Below, in pieces: positions 45,065-55,511 of a DNA stretch of 64,000 nucleotides; within the stretch, counting starts at the first letter, position 1; every line of letters begins with the position of its first letter. Position numbers and translations under genes: made by a program. Origin of the DNA: Prevotella bivia DSM 20514. GTDB taxonomy: Bacteria > Bacteroidota > Bacteroidia > Bacteroidales > Bacteroidaceae. The stretch spans positions 582,975 through 646,974 of the forward strand of contig NZ_JH660660.1 of the NCBI RefSeq assembly GCF_000262545.1, in the 5' to 3' direction. Below the pieces are notes generated by a model. That model did no database searches. It had not been told where the DNA came from and was given only the letters and a program-made list of their open reading frames with translations.

Positions 45065-46621
45065 TTAGTCATCATAGCCAGGGTTTTGAACCAAATTAGG
45101 ATTGATCTTCATTTCATAACCCGGTATTGGCCATTGATAATGATAATCAGTTGCTGGCATCGACTTGTCTACATAAGATACAGAAGGAGTTTGTTGCAAA
45201 ACTGCACCAGCAATAGCCCCAGCTTGTGCAGAACGCCCAGTATATCCTATTCCCCAACGCTTCAAACAGCTCATACGCAACCCTTCACCAGCAGTTTCAC
45301 GAAACCATTCGTTTTGGATCGTTGCCTCGGTTGCCTCGGTTGCTGTTGCTTTACGAGCTGTTTGCAACTCGTTTAGACGCAACTTTGCAACATCTACCTT
45401 ACCATTATAGAAATTGGCTTCTGCGGCAATCAGATACATTTCACCTATTAGCAAAGGCTTCACATGTTGTCGAGCATTTGGAGTTGTTGTGTACAATTCT
45501 GGATTACCATTATATTTATTGAAAATATAAAAGTTGCCTAAAAATCGGCTACCATCCAAATCTACGATATACTTGCTGTTATCAAACCAATGTTTCAATC
45601 GTAAATCTTCTGCCTCGTAAGCACCAACTAGCTTCTGAGAAGGTAAGTAATAAGGTGAAACATAAAAACCTGTTTTGTTAATCTTCTTAAATTTAGAATT
45701 GAATGATGTAAGGGTATAAATATTATTGGTTCCAGAGCCATTTTCTGTCTTTGTAGCAGGAAGCTGCATAATAGGTTCTTTACCATTGTCATTGGTATAT
45801 TCAGCCACCATCAAGTCGTCGCTATTAGCTAAAGTATATTTTCCTGTATTGATCACAGCTTCAGCCTTAGAAGCAGCATTAGCATAATCTTTAATATCAA
45901 GATAATAACGTGCATATAAAGCGTTTACAGCATCAATAGAAGGATTAGTGCGCTTTGTTACCAAAGTAGCACCTGCCACATTTGCTAAATTTGCTGCGGC
46001 AGCATCTAAATCAGTTTTTATTTGATCATACACCTGCTGCACGGTTGCACGCTTAGGAAGTTCATCCTGATTATATGCCAATATCAATGGCACACATAGG
46101 TCGGTGCTAGCAGTAGCCTTATTGTAAGCCTTACCAAAGTGGCGTGCTAAGTACATATAGGTAGATGCGCGTGCAAAACGTGCCTCACCAGCAGCAATCT
46201 TTGCTTCTAGCTTGTTAGCATCGCCCAAGGTTGCATTTGCCATAAAAGTGCTATCACCCTTGAGGAAGATATTAAAGTTTTTAATAGCTGCATATGCTGT
46301 TGCCCAAATACCTTTAATATCACTATCGGAAGCAGTGAAAGAAGCATCGGTGCGATGAGCAGCACCAAAATTGTTAGCATAAATAGAAGAAGCATTAAAA
46401 CCGTCCATCATTACTTCTTCTACTTCAGAAGAAGCACCATACATGGTAGCACGATAAGACTGCATAACACCACGCTCCATAGCTTCTAACGTAAGCATAT
46501 CCGTAATAGGATTATTCACATCAGCCTTTACACTGGTTGTAGGACTGTCATCAAGACTGCAAGATGACAATATCGTTGCACCTATAAATAGGGCAAATAT
46601 TGATTTTGTATATAATTTCAT
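45065..46621 (-). CDS. SusD/RagB family outer-membrane lipoprotein (pair 1)
   Basis: The surface lid of a TonB-dependent nutrient importer; it binds the ligand and passes it to its SusC partner. 518 residues, with the lipid-attachment site at Cys21 (ILSSC). The helical SusD fold shows as ARFARASTYMYLARHFGKAYN, the TPR-like KLEAKIAAGEARF region and the C-terminal YEMKINPNLVQNPGY, the usual end of the family. Its SusC partner starts 30 bp upstream on the same strand. The ligand is unknown. Confidence 0.93.
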   Translation of the reverse strand: MKLYTKSIFALFIGATILSSCSLDDSPTTSVKADVNNPITDMLTLEAMERGVMQSYRATMYGASSEVEEVMMDGFNASSIYANNFGAAHRTDASFTASDSDIKGIWATAYAAIKNFNIFLKGDSTFMANATLGDANKLEAKIAAGEARFARASTYMYLARHFGKAYNKATASTDLCVPLILAYNQDELPKRATVQQVYDQIKTDLDAAAANLANVAGATLVTKRTNPSIDAVNALYARYYLDIKDYANAASKAEAVINTGKYTLANSDDLMVAEYTNDNGKEPIMQLPATKTENGSGTNNIYTLTSFNSKFKKINKTGFYVSPYYLPSQKLVGAYEAEDLRLKHWFDNSKYIVDLDGSRFLGNFYIFNKYNGNPELYTTTPNARQHVKPLLIGEMYLIAAEANFYNGKVDVAKLRLNELQTARKATATEATEATIQNEWFRETAGEGLRMSCLKRWGIGYTGRSAQAGAIAGAVLQQTPSVSYVDKSMPATDYHYQWPIPGYEMKINPNLVQNPGYDD

Positions 46622-46651
46622 ATATTCTTTCCTTTAAATTAATAGGGTAGA

Positions 46652-49624
46652 TTAGAATGTTAATTCCACTCCAAACAAGAACTGTTTTGTATTACCAACA
46701 CGACCCAAAACCACATTGCTATTTATCTCAGGATCTAGCCCTTTATATCCAGTAATAGTAAAGAGGTTACGTGCAGTGAAGGTCAACTTAACCGTCTGTA
46801 CTACGTTTTGGAAGCCTAACAACTTTTGATCAAAGAGATAACCAAGTTGGAAGTTCTTCAAACGAAGGAATGAAGCATTCTCTAGCAAATGAGTATCAAA
46901 TTGCATCTGATAGCCTTTAGCCCAATTAGGATATTTAGCATCTTTGTTATCAACAGTCCAATAATCGGTAACATCTTTTCGCTGGTTGTAACCTAAGAAT
47001 TGAGCAGCATTATCATAAAAATAAGCATCATTATTAGTGAGGTACTTACCTAAAACGTATGCAAAGTCGGCAGCTAAAGAGAAACCTTTATAGCCTGCTG
47101 CAATATTGAAACCACCATTGATAGGGGCATAGCGTTTCTTACCTGTATTCTGAGTTAATGAAGCCGCATCAAACTTTTCTGTAGTTTCTTCCTTAGTAGT
47201 CTTATCTACATTTGCACCTGCTTTATACCACATAGGAGCTCCTGTTTCTCTGTTAAGACCAGCATAAATAGGACTATACAACATAACAGGGCTACCAACC
47301 ACATAGGCAACACCAGTATTAGCAACTTCCCAACGGGTTTTGCCACCAAACAACTTTGTTACTGTTTGCTTGTTATAGTTGAATACAGCACCAGCATTTA
47401 CATAATAATTCTTGCCACGTACAATGTCAACACCCAACTTTATATCAATACCACTATTACGAAGTGAACCTACATTAGAGGTTAAATTGCTGAAACCTGT
47501 TGTATATGCGTATGGTACAAGCATCAACATATCTGTAGTATTACGCAAATAGTATGAAATATCAAAGTCGAAACGATTCCAAAGACGACCCGTAAAGCCA
47601 ACAGTAAATAACTTTTGCGTTTCCCATGTTAGCTCAGCATTCTGTGGCTGTGTATATAATAGCGATCCATTTTCATTATAGTTAACACCTGGAGTCATCA
47701 AGCCTAAAGACTCATAGTCGCCAATAGCAGCATTACCCTGTGTACCATAATCAATCTTGAAATTTAAATCATTAACCCATTTATATGGTTGCATAAACTT
47801 TTCCTTAGCAAGCTTCCACATAAAACCAACCGACCAAAACGTTGCATTACGATGGTTAGCACTGAAACGAGAAGAAGCATCGTTACGAATAGATAAGTCG
47901 ACAAAGTAACGATCCTTCAAGTTGTAATTTAAACGACCAAAGAAAGAAAGAAACTTACTAGCAGTAGCTTCTTCTTTCATTGAGTAATTGGCTTGCTTAC
48001 CATTTTGAAGATTCATCAATCCATCTACTATTTGACCTGTTGATAATGCATAATAATAATCGTAGTTATTTTTGATACCTTCCTGTCCACCAAGTATAGT
48101 GAAATGGTGAATAGAATTGATAGCAAAACTATACTCTATCGTATTTGTAATGGTGTGTGAGTATTGTAAAGCAGTACTCTTACCACGTGCGCCATTACCA
48201 TTAGCAGGGATATAAGAAGGATAGGTCAGCCTGTTATCACGGGTATAACTCAAATCGGTACCTATACGAGACATAATCTTCAAATTCTTGATAGGCTCTA
48301 TCTCAACATAAGTATTACCAACAACGCTATAACGCTCATAAACATCTGGACGCTTTGACATTATGTACTCAGGATTATAAAATCCAAAACCATAACGCTC
48401 TAAAGCATTGCCATCAGCATCAGTACTAGGAAACAATGGATTAAGCATATAAGAAAGACCACCTCCAGGATTATTTGAACTAGCTGAAGAGTCGCCCCAA
48501 CTGCTATTCTTCTGACGCTTATCATAGGCAAGGTTTATATTAAACCCTGCACGTAACCAATCTTTTGGACGAGCATTGATATTAGTACGAACAGTATAAC
48601 GATCATAGTAGTTGCCAATAGTGGTACCCTTCTGATGGAACTGGGATACGCTTGATAAATAAGAAACCTTATCACCACCACCTTCGAAGGTAATATCATT
48701 CTGTGTTTGAGGATTATTAAATTGCTGGAACACTTCATACCATTTCGTATTATAACGATAACCATTGCTATCATAACGCTTATTAAGAATTGCTTCTGAC
48801 ATCAAACCTGAAGTTTTCCAAAAGTCATAAAGTTCATCACCACTCATAAAGTCTTCATAGAAAGCCTTATTAGCAAGTGTATTCCAACCAAATTGAGAAC
48901 GAACAGTTACTGTTGCTTTAGAATTAAAGCCACCATTCTTAGTGGTAATATAGATAACACCATTGGCTGCACGAGAACCATAAATAGATGTTGAAGAAGC
49001 ATCTTTAAGAATAGTTACACTCTTAAAATCATTAGGATTCATAGCCATCACACTTCTACTAGTTGTTGGAATACCATCTACAACATATAAAGGTGTAGAA
49101 CTACTACCTAAAGAACCTATACCATGAAGAGATAAAGAGGTTGCATTATCGCCCGCTACACCTGAAGAACTCAAGACAGAAAGACCAGCCACCTGACCTT
49201 GTAAAGCATCGAGTACTGAAGCAGAAGGAGCATTCTTGATTTTATCTGAATTGACAGTTGCGACAGAACCTGTTAAACTACCTATCTTCTTAGCAGAGCC
49301 ATAACCAACGACAACGACTTCTTCAAGATTTTTACTATCAGGTTTAAGGGTTATATTCATACCACTAGAGGCTGCAAGAGTTTGAGTTATCATACCTACG
49401 TATGAAATAACAACCTTTGTTTCTCCTGCAGGCAAGTCGAAAGAAAACTTACCATCAAGGTCTGTTGTTGTACCTACTGATGATCCTGCAGCTTTAACAG
49501 CGGCACCAATAACAGGCAGACCGTCTTCGCTAGAGATAACAGTTCCAGAGACATTTTTCTGTGCTAACGCCGTTCCTATCAGCAGGAAGAGAGTAGCAAA
49601 AAGCAGTGTGAGTCTTTTTTTCAT
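46652..49624 (-). CDS. SusC/RagA family TonB-dependent receptor (pair 1)
   Basis: A 22-stranded outer-membrane importer. I chose the start at 49624 (MKKRLTLLFA), giving 990 residues; the frame open to 49708 is non-conserved. Order: signal peptide ending near ALAQ, carboxypeptidase-like (CarboxypepD_reg) domain at about 22-95 (GTVISSEDGLPVIGAAV, DGKFSFDLPAG, ISYVGM), TonB box region EEVVVVGYG, plug (DALQGQVAGLSVLSS, STSIYGSRAANGVIYITTKNG), then barrel, ending QFLFGVELTF. It pairs with the SusD gene downstream. The N-terminal 100 residues are almost the same as in the two other SusC proteins here. Confidence 0.95.
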   Translation of the reverse strand: MKKRLTLLFATLFLLIGTALAQKNVSGTVISSEDGLPVIGAAVKAAGSSVGTTTDLDGKFSFDLPAGETKVVISYVGMITQTLAASSGMNITLKPDSKNLEEVVVVGYGSAKKIGSLTGSVATVNSDKIKNAPSASVLDALQGQVAGLSVLSSSGVAGDNATSLSLHGIGSLGSSSTPLYVVDGIPTTSRSVMAMNPNDFKSVTILKDASSTSIYGSRAANGVIYITTKNGGFNSKATVTVRSQFGWNTLANKAFYEDFMSGDELYDFWKTSGLMSEAILNKRYDSNGYRYNTKWYEVFQQFNNPQTQNDITFEGGGDKVSYLSSVSQFHQKGTTIGNYYDRYTVRTNINARPKDWLRAGFNINLAYDKRQKNSSWGDSSASSNNPGGGLSYMLNPLFPSTDADGNALERYGFGFYNPEYIMSKRPDVYERYSVVGNTYVEIEPIKNLKIMSRIGTDLSYTRDNRLTYPSYIPANGNGARGKSTALQYSHTITNTIEYSFAINSIHHFTILGGQEGIKNNYDYYYALSTGQIVDGLMNLQNGKQANYSMKEEATASKFLSFFGRLNYNLKDRYFVDLSIRNDASSRFSANHRNATFWSVGFMWKLAKEKFMQPYKWVNDLNFKIDYGTQGNAAIGDYESLGLMTPGVNYNENGSLLYTQPQNAELTWETQKLFTVGFTGRLWNRFDFDISYYLRNTTDMLMLVPYAYTTGFSNLTSNVGSLRNSGIDIKLGVDIVRGKNYYVNAGAVFNYNKQTVTKLFGGKTRWEVANTGVAYVVGSPVMLYSPIYAGLNRETGAPMWYKAGANVDKTTKEETTEKFDAASLTQNTGKKRYAPINGGFNIAAGYKGFSLAADFAYVLGKYLTNNDAYFYDNAAQFLGYNQRKDVTDYWTVDNKDAKYPNWAKGYQMQFDTHLLENASFLRLKNFQLGYLFDQKLLGFQNVVQTVKLTFTARNLFTITGYKGLDPEINSNVVLGRVGNTKQFLFGVELTF

Positions 49625-49874
49625 AAAATCTCGTTTGTTAAAATAATAAATAATGTTATGTTTTGAATGGTGGATAAACAACATTTTCATAAGTGGAAAT
49701 CCACCCATGAAACTTAGATATTAGAACTAAAAAGCAGGAAAAAACAATACTTCACTAGAAAGGAATAACATCCTTCTCTTTGTTTTTATTTTAGATTATT
49801 AAGTATGCTTACCAATGCTATTCCTAAATACCTTTTATTGTTACCCAAAATACAATTTTCACTTTTAATAGTTG

Positions 49875-49882
49875 CAAAATTA
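49875..49882 (-). promoter_or_regulatory. Possible -7 box of susC (pair 1)
   Basis: TAATTTTG on the minus strand, about 250 bp before the start codon, followed by GC-type context (TTTTGCAA). The -33 is not convincing. Confidence 0.35.
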
Positions 49883-50083
49883 GAAATAACTTCGGTTTGC
49901 AAGAAAAAATATTATAAAAACTTTTTCACTTTAACACTTTATGTAGCAAAAAATGTAATTTATGAGTATAACTATAGTCTAAAAATGACAATATTACAAA
50001 TAAAAGCACAATATATTCATTGATATGTGGTTGTTAGTATAACGCTACCTACTTGTTGGAAAATACAAGATAATATAACAAAA

Positions 50084-50117
50084 AATGAGAGTGTGCCATA
50101 ATAAACACACTCCCATT
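50084..50117 (-). terminator. Terminator of susCD pair 2
   Basis: AATGAGAGTGTG (50084-50095) pairs with CACACTCCCATT (50106-50117) with one mismatch, next to an A run (U run on the minus strand). Confidence 0.8.
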
Positions 50118-50171
50118 ATTATAAATCAGCTTTAAAGATATTCCTTTTAGCTCATTATGGTCAATCCTACA

Positions 50172-51797
50172 TTAAAGAGGATTTTGCTTTATCAAGCCTG
50201 GGTTAACTTTTATTTCATCATAAGGAATAGCAAACTGCCAATTCTTATCTTCCACTGTTGTAGGAACATTGGCAACATTATCACCTGTATTGCGCTTAAT
50301 AGCCGTCTGCTGAGCATCTCCAGTAAGATGCTTTGTAATATTAGATGCTTTTGCACGATTAATGATAATGCCTAAACGCTTGATATCAAAGAAACGCTGT
50401 CCTTCCATCCACAAATCGATACGTTTGTTGTCCATAATCTGGTCGATAAGTTCCTGACCAGATGCTTCTGTTTTGAAGTTTTCTTGACGAGTAACCATTA
50501 TCTTTGTAAGCGTTTCACGAGCCTTAACCTCTTCCCCCATACGAGCCTCAGCTTCAGCCTTAATATAGTACAACTCTGCAAGACGCATAATCAACAAGTC
50601 TCCCATACTATTGTTGTTAGCTTGCGATTTGAACTTAATAGATTGCCCAGTCTTTTCCCACTTACCATTTTTAGGAAAATATTCTGAATAAGCATCCTTA
50701 GGAATATTAGGAACAGTATCTAGCCGAACTACTTTTTTTCCGTCAATAGTTGTCTCCTTCTTCTCTACACAAACCCACCAATTACGTCGAACATCGGTTT
50801 TATCCATCTTGTCATAAATATCGCGATTAACAGCAAAACGGAAACCAGAGTTGTAACCTTCAAAGTTGTATGAATAGTCTGCATAGAAGCTAAAATAACT
50901 ATTATCTTGATCAGAAGCCTGCTTGTAAGCCCAAATCCACTCACTATTAGCCCAATTATTGCAACCGTCAAGAAGATCTTTACCCTTTGCTAAGGTAATA
51001 TTAGTCGCGGTAGCATTATTTATAGCTTCTTCAGCATGCTTAGCAGCACTAGCCCAATCAGACTTACAAAGATCTATGCGAGCAGCAAGACCTAAAGCAG
51101 CTACATAAGAAATTTGATTCTTAGAGTCGATTACAGGAGCGTTCTTTAGGTGTTCAAGAGCCTTTGCCATATCTGAATCTATCTGCTTATAAACTTCTGC
51201 TACAGTAGCACGTGCTTGTGGCTTAATATTATCTTTATCAAGACGCAATGGTACACCAAGATTAGCATTAGCATCACCCTTTACATAACGCTTACCAAAG
51301 CATTGGATCAACATGTGATAACTCATAGCTCTAAAAGCATAGCCTTGACCTAAAAGATTATCTTTCTGATCTTTTGGGAGACTAGTATTAGCCTCTGCCT
51401 TATCAATCAAAAGGTTAGCATGAGCAATAATGGTATAATACATATCCCATACACGCCAATTGAGATCACCATAAGGATTATTGTGATCTTGATAGCGATA
51501 GACAGACATAAAGTAGGCTGGCATGGTATTGATCATATCACCACCCATTATATCAAGCTGAACCCCAACACTTCTGTGTCCCGCTCCAAAAAAGTGTGCA
51601 CCAGTATCCCCCCAATCATACTGATACATCATATTGTGAAGACCATTAAGGATACCTTGCATTCCACTAGGATCCTTGCTTATTTGATCCTCGCTCAGAG
51701 CACTAGTTGAAACAGTATCAAGGAAATCGCTAGAACATGAAGAAAATCCTAGCGTGAGAACCGCAGCTCCCATCATTGATAAAAATATTTTTTTCAT
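50172..51797 (-). CDS. SusD/RagB family outer-membrane lipoprotein (pair 2)
   Basis: 541 residues, lipid site at Cys21 (FSSC). The family layout is visible in LGQGYAFRAMSYHMLIQCFGKRYV, RLAELYYIKAEAEARMGE, RIDLWMEGQRFFDIKRLG and the closing DEIKVNPGLIKQNP. It begins 12 bp after its SusC partner's stop. It is clearly diverged from the pair 1 and pair 3 SusD proteins, so it probably has a different ligand. Confidence 0.94.
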   Translation of the reverse strand: MKKIFLSMMGAAVLTLGFSSCSSDFLDTVSTSALSEDQISKDPSGMQGILNGLHNMMYQYDWGDTGAHFFGAGHRSVGVQLDIMGGDMINTMPAYFMSVYRYQDHNNPYGDLNWRVWDMYYTIIAHANLLIDKAEANTSLPKDQKDNLLGQGYAFRAMSYHMLIQCFGKRYVKGDANANLGVPLRLDKDNIKPQARATVAEVYKQIDSDMAKALEHLKNAPVIDSKNQISYVAALGLAARIDLCKSDWASAAKHAEEAINNATATNITLAKGKDLLDGCNNWANSEWIWAYKQASDQDNSYFSFYADYSYNFEGYNSGFRFAVNRDIYDKMDKTDVRRNWWVCVEKKETTIDGKKVVRLDTVPNIPKDAYSEYFPKNGKWEKTGQSIKFKSQANNNSMGDLLIMRLAELYYIKAEAEARMGEEVKARETLTKIMVTRQENFKTEASGQELIDQIMDNKRIDLWMEGQRFFDIKRLGIIINRAKASNITKHLTGDAQQTAIKRNTGDNVANVPTTVEDKNWQFAIPYDEIKVNPGLIKQNPL

Positions 51798-51809
51798 ATT
51801 GTCTTTTCT

Positions 51810-54800
51810 TTAGAATGTTAGAGATAAAGTAGCTGTAACGGTACGATTATATGCATAACCAGCAGCACCAGGAACACCTGAGTATTGCCCCATTGGGTTC
51901 ATACCCTTACGAGCTGAAACTAAGAACAAGTTTTCTGCTGCAACGCTGATACGACCACTCTTAAGATAGATACTTCTCATCCAAGAAGCTGGCAAAACAT
52001 AACCAAGGCTAATGTTCTTAAGCATCAAAGCAGAACTTGAAATTAGGAAACGATCGCTCATAATACCATCATACATACCTCCTTGACCAGCATCAAGACG
52101 TGGAATATTAGTGTTCTCGCCTTTTTGCTTCCAAGCATTGAGCATATCTACGTGCATAGCACGACCAGCCTTAAGCCTACGACCCATCAAACCTGCATAG
52201 CCAGAATCGTATGTCTTACCACCTAGCTGATAAGCAAAGTTGATGCCTAATTCAAATCCTTTCCATGTAAGTGTAGTACCAAAACCACCATATAAGTCAG
52301 GAATAGATGTTCCACAGAAATGTTTCTTAGCTTTTTGTCCATCTTTCGTCAATGTAGCCTTTTCGCCTTCTGTACCTAATGGCTTAGCATCTGGATATAG
52401 TTCAGTGTCTAAACGATACATTGCAATACCATCATCAGGATCTACACCAACAAACTCATTGAGATAGTAGTCATAGATACTCTTACCTTCTAGGTATTTG
52501 TGATAGGCAAGCTCTATACCTTTTTCACGGTTATCTTCTGGTAATCTAACAATTTTATTTCTATAATGAGTTCCATTAACATTTACTTTCCAAGAGAAAT
52601 CTGGGCGATTAATAATGAGTGCATTTACATTAAACTCAAAACCAAGGTTGCGCACCTTACCAATATTACGATCTTGTGAACCTATACCAGTAGACATAGG
52701 AAGAGGATAAGGGAAGATAAGATCCTTAGACTCCTTATTAAAGAATTCAAATGTACCTGTGATACGACGAAGTATGCTAAATTCGAGAGCCAAGTCCATA
52801 CTAGTTTGTGCCTCCCAACGGATAGAAGGATCTGCATAGGTATAAAGTCTTAAACCACCACCATAAAGGTTGTTGCTACCAAAACCATATAAAGTTTGAT
52901 ATGCATAATAACTGCTTACACCATCATTACCTGTCTGACCGATAGAAACTCTGATCTTCAAATCATCCAACCACTTTGACGCACCAGCCATAAACTTTTC
53001 ACGAGCGATGTGCCAACCAGCACCTACTGCCCAGAATGTACCCCAACGATTGTCTGGATGGAAACGAGAGGTACCATCACGACGAATAGAAGCTGAGAAA
53101 TTATATTTATCCATCCAATCCCAGTTTAAACGTGCAAAGTAACCTTCCTTACGATACTTATCTGTATAAGAACTAAGACCAGTAATATTTGTCAAATTAG
53201 GAAATTCATCAATACCTAATACTAACATATTCTTCTTCTCACCACTAAGACTTTCATCATGTAACTTGTATGACTCATGACCCAACAAAGCTGTAATCTC
53301 GTGGTTGCCAAACTTCTTAGAGTATTCCAACAATTGATTGAAAGTTAAAGCACTTGTTGCAAAATCTTCAATGGAAAGCATACCAGCAGGCTGGTCGCCC
53401 ATAATATTATTATATCTTCGCTTGTTTTTAGAATTAGTCAAGTCGTAAGCTACGTTCAACATTAATTTCAACTCTGGAAGAATATGAATAGTTGCATTAC
53501 CACGAGAATTCAACATATCGCGAGTTGTTGTAGAATGGTCTAACTCACCCTCGTAAACAGGATTAAAGCGATCATTGTATGGACGACCATTGCTATAATC
53601 GAATATAGGTTGCCCTGTAATAGGATCCAAAACATATTCACCTGTTCCTGCATTATGAGCATGAATAGGATAGAAAGGAGCAATTCCTTGTAAGAAAGCA
53701 AAAGAGTTAGCAGAGTAGTTACCACTAGCCATCTTAGGAGCTGTATTTACAGCATGAGCAAATGAGATATTACCTCCTAAATCGAGGAACTTATTTACCT
53801 TGTAATCAAGGTTCAAACGAGCTGACGTACGCTCATATTCTGTATTTTTTCGATAACCTTGCTCTGTGATATGCCCTAAAGACATAAATGTATTAATCTT
53901 ATCATTGCTGTAAGATCCACTTAGGTTATACTCACCACGATAGCCAGTACGGAACAATGCCTTTTCCCAATCCAAGTCATCACCCCATCTTAATCCAGTA
54001 ATCTCAGGATTAAGTTTGCCATCACGACCTACAATCATAGGTACTCCATCTACCCATTGGGTTTGATCTGTTGATGTTCCTAAACTTTTAGTTGCAGCAT
54101 CAAAGGTTAGACCTGTTTTGATACCAGCAAAAGGCTGATATCTATCAAGGCGCAAATCGTCATACATCTCGTAGTTAGCCCACAAAGCAGCCTGTTCTTT
54201 TGATTCACCATACTCATAAATATACTGATTGTACCACTGTTGCCACATCAATGGGAAATATTCATTGACACCAACTGTTTCATAAGGTTGCTGCCCACGA
54301 TTAGAAATACCCTGACTTGTTGTAAAGGTAAATGTAGGTTCAGCACTATTGCGCTTACCTGACTTTGTGGTAATCAAAACAACACCATTACCAGCAGAAG
54401 AACCATAAAGTGCTGTAGAAGCTGCATCTTTCAAAATAGACATACTTTCGATATCAGCAGGGTTGATATCTGCAAGGCTACCATTGTAAACAGATCCATC
54501 AACAACAAACAAAGGTGCGCTAGAGGCATTGATAGAACCAAAGCCACGAATCATAATACTAGCCGAAGAACCAGGCTGTCCCAAAGAAGTAGTTACCTGT
54601 ACACCAGGAGCAGCACCAGCAAGAGCATTGGTTACGTTGGTTACAGGGCGATTTTCTAATTGTTTAGAAGAAATACTTGCTTGCGCTCCAACGAGTGACT
54701 GCTTCTTTGCAGTACCATAAGCCACAACAACTACTTCGTCAAGGTTTTTGTTGTCTGCTTTAAGGGTAATCTTCATACCAGTACCACCAACCAAAGTTTG

Positions 54801-55040
54801 GCTAACCATACCAACGTATGAAACAACAATCTTTGTTTCACCTGCAGGTAATTCAAAAGAGAACTTTCCATCAATGTCTGTCTGAGTACCAACAGAAGCT
54901 CCTAAGGCTTTAACAGCAGCACCAATAATGGGCTGACCATCATCGCTTGAGATTACAGTACCAGAGACATTCTTTTGTGCTAACGCTGTTCCTACCATAA
55001 GGAAAAGCGAGACCAATAGTAATGTGATTTTTCTTTTCAT
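51810..55040 (-). CDS. SusC/RagA family TonB-dependent receptor (pair 2)
   Basis: 1076 residues with the start at 55040 (MKRKITLLLV). Signal peptide, carboxypeptidase-like domain (about 22-95: GTVISSDDGQPIIGAAVKA, DGKFSFELPAGETK), DEVVVVAYG, plug (ALAGAAPGVQVTTSLGQPGSSASIMIRG) and a long barrel ending RTVTATLSLTF. The plug and barrel sequences differ greatly from pair 1 while the N-terminal module does not. The preceding bases GAGATTTT-ATG are shared by all three susC genes. Confidence 0.95.
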   Translation of the reverse strand: MKRKITLLLVSLFLMVGTALAQKNVSGTVISSDDGQPIIGAAVKALGASVGTQTDIDGKFSFELPAGETKIVVSYVGMVSQTLVGGTGMKITLKADNKNLDEVVVVAYGTAKKQSLVGAQASISSKQLENRPVTNVTNALAGAAPGVQVTTSLGQPGSSASIMIRGFGSINASSAPLFVVDGSVYNGSLADINPADIESMSILKDAASTALYGSSAGNGVVLITTKSGKRNSAEPTFTFTTSQGISNRGQQPYETVGVNEYFPLMWQQWYNQYIYEYGESKEQAALWANYEMYDDLRLDRYQPFAGIKTGLTFDAATKSLGTSTDQTQWVDGVPMIVGRDGKLNPEITGLRWGDDLDWEKALFRTGYRGEYNLSGSYSNDKINTFMSLGHITEQGYRKNTEYERTSARLNLDYKVNKFLDLGGNISFAHAVNTAPKMASGNYSANSFAFLQGIAPFYPIHAHNAGTGEYVLDPITGQPIFDYSNGRPYNDRFNPVYEGELDHSTTTRDMLNSRGNATIHILPELKLMLNVAYDLTNSKNKRRYNNIMGDQPAGMLSIEDFATSALTFNQLLEYSKKFGNHEITALLGHESYKLHDESLSGEKKNMLVLGIDEFPNLTNITGLSSYTDKYRKEGYFARLNWDWMDKYNFSASIRRDGTSRFHPDNRWGTFWAVGAGWHIAREKFMAGASKWLDDLKIRVSIGQTGNDGVSSYYAYQTLYGFGSNNLYGGGLRLYTYADPSIRWEAQTSMDLALEFSILRRITGTFEFFNKESKDLIFPYPLPMSTGIGSQDRNIGKVRNLGFEFNVNALIINRPDFSWKVNVNGTHYRNKIVRLPEDNREKGIELAYHKYLEGKSIYDYYLNEFVGVDPDDGIAMYRLDTELYPDAKPLGTEGEKATLTKDGQKAKKHFCGTSIPDLYGGFGTTLTWKGFELGINFAYQLGGKTYDSGYAGLMGRRLKAGRAMHVDMLNAWKQKGENTNIPRLDAGQGGMYDGIMSDRFLISSSALMLKNISLGYVLPASWMRSIYLKSGRISVAAENLFLVSARKGMNPMGQYSGVPGAAGYAYNRTVTATLSLTF

Positions 55041-55511
55041 AAAATCTCTAGGTTTAAAATTAAATTATTTTGTTTAGTTGTTTTGCCTTTGTAAAGGAGT
55101 AATCTAAAAAGGTTCTCCTTCTCTCAATATATGAGTTAATCTCAGACTTTCTATTGAAATTTCATTCATATATAGAAAGAAAAGAAAATACTTATTTTTT
55201 TAACTGAAAAACGTGTATTGATTATAGTTTTCAAGTTTAGTAATATTTTGGATACGAAAATAATTATTAATTAGCAAACTACAAAGTTTTCTACATAATA
55301 ATTTAAGAAATTTAACCATTACCTTAAAAATGTTTATCTTTTACTTCTTAGCGTTTTAAATACCAAAAGCAACTTTTATATGTATATTATTAAGCAAAAT
55401 GACTAGTTTTATATTAAAATATATAGCAACATATAATACCAAGAAGGTTATTTGTGATCACAAAAAAGGGATGTGCGTTTGCACATCCCTCTATACTATA
55501 GCGAATTATGA
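55041..55511. other. Intergenic region between susCD pairs 2 and 3
   Basis: Very AT-rich. It holds the leader of susC pair 2 and the terminator of pair 3. No full consensus promoter or gene was found by eye. Confidence 0.5.
55468..55489 (-). terminator. Terminator of susCD pair 3
   Basis: GGGATGTGC and GCACATCCC enclose a GTTT loop. An A run to the left is the U tract on the minus strand. Confidence 0.9.

Larger units (their letters stand above)
49625..50171. other. Intergenic region between susCD pairs 1 and 2
   Basis: It holds the probable susC leader, a -7 box (49875-49882, TAATTTTG on the minus strand) and the terminator of pair 2. No gene is seen. Confidence 0.55.
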